Below, one piece after another: positions 57,893 through 64,000 of a stretch of 64,000 bases of DNA. Numbering within the stretch: position 1 is the first letter of the stretch; every line of letters begins with the position of its first letter. The stretch is taken from contig NZ_CABVGP010000001.1 of the NCBI RefSeq assembly GCF_902497555.1, positions 3,700,501-3,764,500 on the forward strand, given 5' to 3'. Source of the DNA: Amycolatopsis camponoti. Its GTDB lineage: Bacteria > Actinomycetota > Actinomycetes > Mycobacteriales > Pseudonocardiaceae. The translations under genes were made by a program, and so were the position numbers. The notes beneath the pieces were generated by a model. It was not told the DNA's origin and searched no databases. It saw only the letters and a list, made by a program, of their open reading frames with translations.

Positions 57893-59083
57893 ATGAAGGC
57901 AGTCACCTGGCACGGCAAGCGCGACGTCCGCGTCGAGGAGGTGCCGGACCCGAAGATCGAGGAGTCCACCGACGCGGTCATCCGCGTCACCTCGACCGGG
58001 ATCTGCGGCTCCGACCTGCACCTCTACGAAGTCCTGGGCGCGTTCATGACCGAAGGCGACATCCTCGGCCACGAGCCGATGGGCATCGTCGAAGAAGTCG
58101 GGGACGCCGTCAGCGGCATCAAGCCCGGCGACCGCGTCGTGATCCCCTTCAACATCTCCTGCGGCCATTGCTGGATGTGCGAACGCGGTCTGCAGTCGCA
58201 GTGCGAGACCACCCAGGTCAAGGAGCAGGGCAAGGGGGCCGCGCTGCTCGGCTACACCAAGCTCTACGGCCAGGTCCCCGGCGGCCAGGCCGAGTACCTG
58301 CGCGTCCCGCAGGCGCAGTACGGCCCGATCAAGGTCCCGGAGGGCCCGCCGGACGAGCGGTTCGTCTACCTCTCCGACGTCGTGCCCACGGCGTGGCAGG
58401 CCGTCGAGTACGCGAACGTCCCGAAGGACGGCACGGTCGTCGTCTTCGGGCTCGGGCCGATCGGGCAGATGAGCTGCCGGATCGCCCGGCACCGCGGCGC
58501 CGGCCAGGTGATCGGCGTCGACCTCGTGCCCGAGCGGCTCGCCCGGGCCCGCGAGCACGGCGCCCTCGCCATCGACACCCGCGACCACAAGGACATCGGC
58601 GAAGCCATCCGCCAGCTCACGAACGGCCGCGGCGCCGACTCCGTCATCGACGCCGTCGGCATGGAAGCCCACGGCGCGCCGGTCGGCAAGTTCGCGCACA
58701 ACCTCGTCAACCTGCTCCCGCAGGCCGTCGGCGCGAAGATCACCGAGAAGGCCGGCATCGACCGCATGAGCGTGCTGTACGCGGCCATCGACAGCGTCCG
58801 CCGCGGCGGCACGATCTCGCTGTCCGGCGTCTACGGCGGCATGGTCGACCCGATGCCGATGATGGAGCTGTTCGACAAGCAGGTCCAGCTGAGGATGGGC
58901 CAGGCCAACGTCCGCCACTGGCTCGACGACATCATGCCGGTGCTGACCGCCGACGGCGACCCGCTGGGCGTCGAGGGCTTCGCCACCCACAAGCTGCCGC
59001 TGTCCGAGGCGCCGAGGGCGTACGAGATCTTCCAGAAGAAGCTCGACGGCGCCCAGAAGATCCTGCTGCAGCCCGCGAAGTAG
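57893..59083 (+). CDS. zinc-dependent alcohol dehydrogenase (formaldehyde-dehydrogenase-like)
   Basis: A 396-aa zinc-dependent dehydrogenase. Catalytic zinc ligands are in STGICGSDLHLYE and GDILGHEPMGIVEEVG. Structural-zinc cysteines are in ISCGHCWMCERGLQSQC. The NAD fold is VVVFGLGPIGQMSCRIA. The insertion near residues 240-290 is as in glutathione-independent formaldehyde dehydrogenases. Likely aldehyde or alcohol detoxification. The ATG at 57893 has GGGAGAG upstream. Confidence 0.9.
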   Translation: MKAVTWHGKRDVRVEEVPDPKIEESTDAVIRVTSTGICGSDLHLYEVLGAFMTEGDILGHEPMGIVEEVGDAVSGIKPGDRVVIPFNISCGHCWMCERGLQSQCETTQVKEQGKGAALLGYTKLYGQVPGGQAEYLRVPQAQYGPIKVPEGPPDERFVYLSDVVPTAWQAVEYANVPKDGTVVVFGLGPIGQMSCRIARHRGAGQVIGVDLVPERLARAREHGALAIDTRDHKDIGEAIRQLTNGRGADSVIDAVGMEAHGAPVGKFAHNLVNLLPQAVGAKITEKAGIDRMSVLYAAIDSVRRGGTISLSGVYGGMVDPMPMMELFDKQVQLRMGQANVRHWLDDIMPVLTADGDPLGVEGFATHKLPLSEAPRAYEIFQKKLDGAQKILLQPAK

Positions 59084-59284
59084 CCGTCGGGAGGGAATTC
59101 ACCCGTACGCCAGCACCGGGACCGGCCACGTCCGGATCCCGGTGTCGGACGGAACCGTGCTGACCGCCGTGGCGCGGGCTTTCCCGGCGGGGCACGGATC
59201 CGGCTGGCACTGTCCACTTCGTACTGGCCGTCGTCCTGACCGCCGCCGCAACCGGCACCGGCGGATCCCGCGCGACCTCGTCTG

Positions 59285-59309
59285 GTTTCACCTGGGCGTG
59301 ACGGGGTAC
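59285..59309 (+). promoter_or_regulatory. SigB/SigF-type promoter of the epimerase operon
   Basis: GTTT (59285-59288), 15 bp, GGGTAC (59304-59309), an exact match. The transcript would start within a few bases of the GTG at 59319, so translation may be nearly leaderless. The preceding 200 bp after the dehydrogenase gene hold no gene. Confidence 0.65.
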
Positions 59310-59318
59310 GCACCGGGT

Positions 59319-60395
59319 GTGCGGATTGTGATCACCGGAGCCACCGGCAACGTCGGGACAGCGCTGCTCGACGCCCTCGAACCCGGCCACCACGACGTCG
59401 TCGGGCTCGCCCGGCGGCTGCCCGACACGACGGCCGAGCCCTATCGCGCCGCCGGGTGGCGTGCCGTCGACATCGGTGAGCCCGGGGCGGATCGCGAGCT
59501 GGCCGAGCTGTTCGAGGGCGCCGACGCCGTCGTCCACCTGGCGTGGGCGATCTCGCCGGTGCGCGGTGACCCGCCGATGTGGCGCACGAACGACCACGGG
59601 ACCCGGCACGTCCTGTCCGCGGCCGCGGCCGCCGACGTGCCGCACCTGGTCGTCGCGTCTTCGGTGGCCGCCTACGGACCCGCGCCGCGCCGGGAGAAGG
59701 TGCCCGAAGCGCATCCGTGCACCGGGATCGCGCACAGCGCCTACAGCCGGGGCAAGGCCGCGCTGGAAACCTTGCTCGACCGGTTCGAGGAGCGCCATCC
59801 GGAGGTCGGTGTCGCGCGGCTGCGGCCGTGCGCCGTCCTGCACCGGCGGGCGGCGGGCGAGTTCGCGCGCTGGCTGCTCGACCCCGTGGTGCCCGCCCGG
59901 CTCGTCGGCGGCCGCGGGCTGCCGGTTCCCCTGTGGACGGACCTGCGCGCGCAGGCCGTGCACACCTCCGACGTCGCCGGCGCGATCCGCCGCATCCTCG
60001 ACACCCGCTTCACCGGCGCGGTCAACCTCGCCGCGCCCGAGGTGCTGGACGCCGACATGCTGGCCGCGATCGTCGGCGGCGTCCGCGTGCCGGTACCGAA
60101 GCCGTTGGTGCAGGTCGCGGCCCGGGCCGCGTGGTGGACCGGCGCGCTGCCGCTGCACCCGGGCTGGCTCGAGCTCGCCGACCGGGCCGCGCTCGCCGAC
60201 ACGACGCTGGCGGAGACCGCGCTGGGCTGGCAACCTCGCTACGACGCCGCGTCCGCGGTCGGCGAGCTGGTCGCCGGGCTCCGGTCAGGTGCGGGAGCGG
60301 CGAGTGCGCCCCTGGCTCCGCCGCGCCGCGACGGGGCCTTGGCCCGGCTCCGCTCCCTCGTCCGGGTCGGGCCGAGCCACCAGTCGCAGTCCTGA
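59319..60395 (+). CDS. NAD-dependent epimerase/dehydratase
   Basis: A 358-aa extended short-chain dehydrogenase. The cofactor loop ITGATGNVGTALL starts at residue 4, and the active site is SVAAYGPA with YSRGK (Tyr-x-x-x-Lys). The C-terminal tail is basic and poorly conserved. Substrate unknown. The GTG at 59319 follows the promoter directly. The CrtI-like gene begins 17 bp after the stop and is probably co-transcribed. Confidence 0.85.
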   Translation: MRIVITGATGNVGTALLDALEPGHHDVVGLARRLPDTTAEPYRAAGWRAVDIGEPGADRELAELFEGADAVVHLAWAISPVRGDPPMWRTNDHGTRHVLSAAAAADVPHLVVASSVAAYGPAPRREKVPEAHPCTGIAHSAYSRGKAALETLLDRFEERHPEVGVARLRPCAVLHRRAAGEFARWLLDPVVPARLVGGRGLPVPLWTDLRAQAVHTSDVAGAIRRILDTRFTGAVNLAAPEVLDADMLAAIVGGVRVPVPKPLVQVAARAAWWTGALPLHPGWLELADRAALADTTLAETALGWQPRYDAASAVGELVAGLRSGAGAASAPLAPPRRDGALARLRSLVRVGPSHQSQS

Positions 60396-60412
60396 GTTCC
60401 GGGAGGCCGCCA

Positions 60413-62005
60413 GTGAGTACCGAAGCCGTCGACGCCGTCGTGATCGGCGCGGGGCACAACGGCCTGGTCGCGGCGAACATCCTCGCGGACGCGGGCTGGT
60501 CGGTGCTCGTGCTGGAGGCCGCGGACCACCCGGGCGGTGCGGTGCGGACCGCCGAGGTCACCGAGCCCGGCTTCCGCAACGACCTGTTCAGCGCCTTCTA
60601 CCCGCTGACCGCGGTGTCGCCGGCGATCAAGAGCCTGCGGCTGGAGGAGCACGGCCTGCGGTGGCGGCACGCGCCCGACGTCCTGGCGCACGTCCTGCCC
60701 GACGACCGGAGCGTGGTGCTGTCCCGGGACGTCGACCGCACGGCGGCGTCGGTCGACGAGTTCGCGCCCGGCGACGGCGACGCGTGGAAGCGGCTGTTCG
60801 AGGAGTGGCGGGACATCCGCGAGCCCCTGCTGAACGCGTTGTTCACGCCGTTCCCGCCGGTCCGCCCGGCGCTGAAGCTGCTGCGCCGCACCGGTACGGC
60901 GGACGCGCTGCGCCTCGCGCGCATGCTGACGCTGCCGGCCCGCCGGTTCGGCGACGAGCTGTTCGACGGCGAAGGCGCCCGGCTGCTGGTGGCGGGGAAC
61001 TCCGCGCACAGCGACCTGTCCGTGGACAACGCGGGCAGCGCGGTCTTCGGCTGGCTGCTCGCGATGATCGGGCAGGACGAAGGGTTCCCGGTCCCCGAAG
61101 GCGGCGCCGGCGAGCTGATCTCGGCGTTGGTGCGGCGGCTGGAGTCCCGCGGCGGTCAGGTCCACTGTGGACGCCCGGTGCGGGAGGTCCTCGTCGGCGA
61201 CGGCCGCGCGCTCGGCGTGCGCGACGCCGACGGCGACCCGGTGCGGGCGCGCAAGGCCGTGCTCGCCGACGTCCCCGCGCCGCTGCTGTACCGCGAGCTG
61301 GTGGGGGAGGAGTGGCTGCCGCCGCGGCTGGTCGAGGACCTCGGCAAGTTCGAATGGGACAGCGCGACGGTGAAGGTGGACTGGGCGTTGTCCGCCCCGA
61401 TCCCGTGGACGGCACCGGGTGCCCGGGGCGCGGGCACAGTCCACCTCGGCACGGATCTCGACGGGCTCTCGGCGTTCGGGGGCGAGCTGGCCCGCGGCCG
61501 GACGCCGCGCCGCCCGTTCCTGCTGCTCGGTCAGATGACCACGACCGACCCGACGCGTTCGCCGGCGGGCACGGAGGCAGCGTGGGCCTACACACACGTG
61601 CCGCGCGGCACGATGGAGAACCGCGCGGCCCTGGAGCGGCGGGCCAAGCGCATCGAGGAGACGGTCGAGGCGAACGCGCCGGGGTTCACCGCCCTGATCA
61701 AGGCCCGGTACGTGCAGGGGCCCGCCGAGCTCGCGGACCGCAACCCGGGGCTGGTGGGCGGCGCGATCAACGCGGGGACGACGGCGATCCACCAGCAGCT
61801 GTTCTTCCGCCCGGTGCCGGGGACGGGGCGCGCGGACACGCCGGTGGACCGGCTGTTCCTGGCGGGAGCGTCGGCGCACCCGGGCGGCGCGGTGCACGGC
61901 GGACCGGGAGCGAACGCGGCCCGGGCGGCCCTGGCGCGAGGCGGCCGGCTGGGCGGGGGATACGCGGCCGTGATCCGGGCGGCCCACCGCGCGATCTACG
62001 GCTGA
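60413..62005 (+). CDS. CrtI/PYROXD2-like FAD oxidoreductase
   Basis: A 530-aa flavoprotein of the phytoene-desaturase superfamily. The dinucleotide fold is VVIGAGHNGLVAANILADAG at residues 9-28, with the GG motif DHPGGAVRT, and the C-terminal FAD motif LFLAGASAHPGGAVHGGPG. It is closer to the PYROXD2-like branch than to true CrtI, and no carotenoid genes lie nearby, so the substrate is open. GGGAGG precedes the GTG start. Confidence 0.88.
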   Translation: MSTEAVDAVVIGAGHNGLVAANILADAGWSVLVLEAADHPGGAVRTAEVTEPGFRNDLFSAFYPLTAVSPAIKSLRLEEHGLRWRHAPDVLAHVLPDDRSVVLSRDVDRTAASVDEFAPGDGDAWKRLFEEWRDIREPLLNALFTPFPPVRPALKLLRRTGTADALRLARMLTLPARRFGDELFDGEGARLLVAGNSAHSDLSVDNAGSAVFGWLLAMIGQDEGFPVPEGGAGELISALVRRLESRGGQVHCGRPVREVLVGDGRALGVRDADGDPVRARKAVLADVPAPLLYRELVGEEWLPPRLVEDLGKFEWDSATVKVDWALSAPIPWTAPGARGAGTVHLGTDLDGLSAFGGELARGRTPRRPFLLLGQMTTTDPTRSPAGTEAAWAYTHVPRGTMENRAALERRAKRIEETVEANAPGFTALIKARYVQGPAELADRNPGLVGGAINAGTTAIHQQLFFRPVPGTGRADTPVDRLFLAGASAHPGGAVHGGPGANAARAALARGGRLGGGYAAVIRAAHRAIYG

Positions 62006-62026
62006 CCCGCGGTCCGGCTTCGAGCG

Positions 62027-62491
62027 TCACGGGCGCGGGTGGCCGCTCTCCGCACGGGCGTGCTTGCCCGTCGCCAGGTCGGCCAGCCGGGCCAGGGACT
62101 CGGTGTTGCGCGGCTTGATCAGCAGCGACTGCAGGGCGGCCGGCAGCACCTTCCCCGGCCCGCGGACGATGTGCTCGGTCATCCGGACCAGGGTCCCTTC
62201 GCCGTGCGGCACGAGCGTGAGGCCGACCGCCGCCGCGCCGAGCGGCCAGCCCCGCGCCTCCAGCGACAGCGACAGGCCCGGCTCGACCGCCGTCACGACC
62301 GTCTCGTCCTGGATGTGCACCGGCCACGGGCCCACGCTGTGGTGGATCCGCGAACCCACCTGCGGCCAGTCCAGGTCGACATCTCGGATGTGCGAGCTCC
62401 CGACCACCCAGCCGGCGTAGAGCCAGCCGTCGGCGAGAACCTCGAACACGGCCTCGGGTGGCACGTCGATCACGCGGCTGACCTCGGTCAC
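62027..62491 (-). CDS. SRPBCC (START-like) family protein
   Basis: A 154-aa ligand-binding helix-grip protein: VTEVSRVIDVPPEAVFEVLA, then SRIHHSVGPWPVHIQDETVV and a long C-terminal helix (LQSLLIKPRNTESLARLADL). It matches polyketide-cyclase-like SRPBCC proteins. The GTG at 62491 has GCAGGAGG upstream. Convergent with the CrtI-like gene and divergent from the YihY gene, sharing an overlapping promoter palindrome. Confidence 0.85.
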   Translation of the reverse strand: MTEVSRVIDVPPEAVFEVLADGWLYAGWVVGSSHIRDVDLDWPQVGSRIHHSVGPWPVHIQDETVVTAVEPGLSLSLEARGWPLGAAAVGLTLVPHGEGTLVRMTEHIVRGPGKVLPAALQSLLIKPRNTESLARLADLATGKHARAESGHPRP

Positions 62492-62522
62492 GGCTTCCTC
62501 CTGCTCGTCGGCGGCGAGCCAG

Positions 62523-62549
62523 GAGTACCCCGTCGCGGACGGGGTATGC
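62523..62549. promoter_or_regulatory. overlapping divergent SigB/SigF-like promoters in a palindrome
   Basis: TACCCCGTC and GACGGGGTA form perfect 9-bp arms around GCG (62526-62546). Read rightward: GAGT, 15 bp, GGGTAT (62542-62547). Read leftward: GCAT, 15 bp, GGGTAC (62530-62525). Each -10 therefore falls in the other promoter's -35 region. They serve the YihY and SRPBCC genes. Confidence 0.6.
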
Positions 62550-62575
62550 CTGCGCCGACGAAGCAGGAGGCGGCA

Positions 62576-63562
62576 ATGGTGGCCAGAACGCGGAAAGAGC
62601 CCGAAGGACCGGGCGAGCTGTCCAAGCGGACGTGGGGCGCGGTGCTCAAGCGCACCTTCAAGCAGTTCAACCGGGACAACCTGACCGACTGGGCGGCGGC
62701 ACTCACCTACTACGCCGTGCTGTCGCTGTTCCCGGGCATCATCGTGCTCACGGCGATCCTCGGGCTGCTGGGCCCGACCGCGATCCAGACGGTGATCGAC
62801 ACGATCAACCAGGTCGTTCCGGGCCAGGGCAAGGACATCCTCGTCGGCGCGATCAAGGAGCTGGCCGGCTCGCGCGGCCTGGCCGGGCCGCTGGCGATCA
62901 TCGGCCTGCTCGGTGCGCTGTGGACGGCGTCGGGGTACGTCGGTGCGTTCATGCGCGCGTCGAACTCGATCTACGGCATGCCCGAAGGACGCCCGATCTG
63001 GAAGACGATCCCGCTGCGGGTCGGCCTGACGATCGGCATCGTCGTGCTGCTGTCGGCGTGCGCGCTGGGCGTGGTGGCGACCGGCTCGGTCGCCCGCCGG
63101 ATCGGTGACCTGATCGGACTCGGCTCGACGGGCGTCCTGGTGTGGGAGATCGCGAAGTGGCCGGTGATCGCGCTGCTCGTCAGTCTGGCGTTCGCGTTGC
63201 TGTACTGGGTCGGGCCGAACGTGCGGCAGCCGGGGTTCAAGTGGCTGACTCCGGGCGGGCTGGTCGCGGTGGTGCTGTGGGTGCTGGCGTCGGCGGGATT
63301 CGCGTTGTACGTCGCGAACTTCGGCTCGTACAACAAGACCTACGGTTCGCTGGCCGGCGTGATCGTGTTCCTTGTATGGTTGTGGATCTCGAACCTCGCC
63401 GTGCTGCTGGGGGCGGAGCTGGACGCCGAGGTGGCCCGCGGGCGCACGATCGAGGCGGGGCGTGCGGAGGATCAGGAGGAGCCGTTCCTGCCCCCGCGCG
63501 ACACGAAGGCGATGGACGACGACGAAGCCGCGGACGTGGCCAGGGAAACCGAACGGAGCTGA
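62576..63562 (+). CDS. YihY/BrkB family membrane protein
   Basis: A 328-aa inner-membrane protein with six helices and the family signature DNLTDWAAALTYYAVLSLFP at the start, then ALLYWVGPNVRQPGFKWLTPG. An acidic cytoplasmic tail (RAEDQEEPFLPPR) ends it. Function of the family is unsettled (formerly called RNase BN). The ATG at 62576 has AGGAGG 5 nt upstream. An earlier ATG at 62546 overlaps the -10 element. Confidence 0.92.
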   Translation: MVARTRKEPEGPGELSKRTWGAVLKRTFKQFNRDNLTDWAAALTYYAVLSLFPGIIVLTAILGLLGPTAIQTVIDTINQVVPGQGKDILVGAIKELAGSRGLAGPLAIIGLLGALWTASGYVGAFMRASNSIYGMPEGRPIWKTIPLRVGLTIGIVVLLSACALGVVATGSVARRIGDLIGLGSTGVLVWEIAKWPVIALLVSLAFALLYWVGPNVRQPGFKWLTPGGLVAVVLWVLASAGFALYVANFGSYNKTYGSLAGVIVFLVWLWISNLAVLLGAELDAEVARGRTIEAGRAEDQEEPFLPPRDTKAMDDDEAADVARETERS

Positions 63563-63566
63563 GCGG

Positions 63567-63944
63567 ATGGCCTGCCGGATCACCGAGCTCGTGCTGGACT
63601 GCCGGGACCCCGACCGGCTCGCGGAGTTCTGGTGCGCGGTGCTCGGCTACGAGGTCGTCGGCCACGAGCCGGACGGCCTCGAGCTGGGCCCGCCCGGTGG
63701 TCGCTTCGGCGCCGGACCGCCGACGCTGGTGCTGGCCCGGACGGCGAACCCCCGCGGCGGCAAGCTGCCGTTGCACCTGGACGTGAGCCCGGCGGGCTGC
63801 GACCACGAGACGGAGCTGGCCCGGCTGGTGGCGCTGGGCGCGCGGCGCGCGGACGTCGGTCAGGACGGCAGTGAGTCCTGGGAGGTGCTGCAGGACCCGG
63901 AGGGGAACGAGTTCTGCTTGCTGCGCACGGATGTGGGGGCCTGA
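63567..63944 (+). CDS. VOC/glyoxalase-like protein
   Basis: A 125-aa VOC-fold protein, MACRITELVLDCRDPDRLAE, with KLPLHLDVSPAGCDHETELA and DPEGNEFCLLRTD. It is a relative of the protein at 52708-53070, with the same motif order. It follows the YihY gene by 4 bp and is probably in the same transcript. Metal ligands are not all evident. Confidence 0.86.
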   Translation: MACRITELVLDCRDPDRLAEFWCAVLGYEVVGHEPDGLELGPPGGRFGAGPPTLVLARTANPRGGKLPLHLDVSPAGCDHETELARLVALGARRADVGQDGSESWEVLQDPEGNEFCLLRTDVGA

Positions 63945-64000
63945 CGCGTTCAGGACGTGTCGGGTCGCGGCAATCCGCCACCGACGGTGGCTCGTTCCGC

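Noticed and set aside
54814..57990. Leftward open frame of over 1000 codons
   Set aside because: Antisense to FUSC, DUF47 and Pit genes and in part sense to the FMN reductase in another frame; composition is Arg/Gly/His rich, no domain.

Overview
The window is high-GC DNA with short intergenic gaps, many ATGA/GTGA stop-start overlaps and frequent GTG starts. Its gene content (ESX/type VII secretion accessory proteins, YbaB-like proteins, DUF6292, DUF4383, CopC, many secreted glycosidases and regulators) points to the chromosome of a filamentous actinomycete, most likely Pseudonocardiaceae and plausibly Amycolatopsis. This is inferred from gene content. No rRNA, tRNA, CRISPR array, integrase or transposase was seen.

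Region 1 (0-11 kb): an aldehyde dehydrogenase/aldolase pair from a meta-cleavage pathway; a MerR regulator with a quinone oxidoreductase; proline iminopeptidase; a secreted protein of unknown role; a divergent FAD monooxygenase/TetR pair sharing a palindromic operator; a DMT-type membrane protein; and a divergent LysG/LysE amino-acid export pair.

Region 2 (10.7-14.7 kb): two DNA-alkylation repair operons. One is an AlkB-like dioxygenase, an unknown small protein and an O6-alkylguanine methyltransferase. The other is an ECF sigma factor coupled to a second methyltransferase. Between them lies an unusual GC-rich tandem repeat of about 345 bp. A frameshifted gene remnant follows.

Region 3 (14.8-24 kb): a PrmC-like methyltransferase, an L,D-transpeptidase, then two groups linked to type VII secretion. 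The first encodes two peptidoglycan hydrolases without signal peptides plus two YbaB-like proteins. The second encodes EspG and a five-gene operon of EspC/WXG-like helical proteins. A CopC protein follows.

Region 4 (24-34 kb): an amino-acid permease, Lrp regulator and class III aminotransferase set with shared candidate operator motifs; a P450 with a small partner and an orphan LuxR-type response regulator; and an S53 protease next to a large S8-like secreted protein that has no S8 catalytic domain.

Region 5 (33.8-45 kb): a GntR-controlled operon that appears to scavenge sialylated galactosides. It holds an oligopeptide-type ABC importer (with one permease fused to an ATPase), a DapA/NanA-type lyase, a GH42 beta-galactosidase and a GH33 sialidase. 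Next comes a Ser/Thr kinase carrying an extracellular CBM2, then an HNH nuclease with a hairpin over its ribosome binding site, a secreted esterase, HtpG and a GH76 mannanase.

Region 6 (51.5-64 kb): phosphoribosyltransferase, DUF6292, VOC, DUF4383, FUSC, flavodoxin-like, DUF47-Pit, alcohol dehydrogenase, epimerase, CrtI-like, SRPBCC and YihY genes. Nearly every transcription unit here is preceded by a GNNT-N15/16-GGGTAY-like sequence, the signature of the SigB/SigF stress sigma family. This region therefore looks like a physical cluster of one general-stress regulon. It is the strongest system-level signal in the window. A second signal is a 46-bp palindrome present in two near-identical copies, each between convergent genes.
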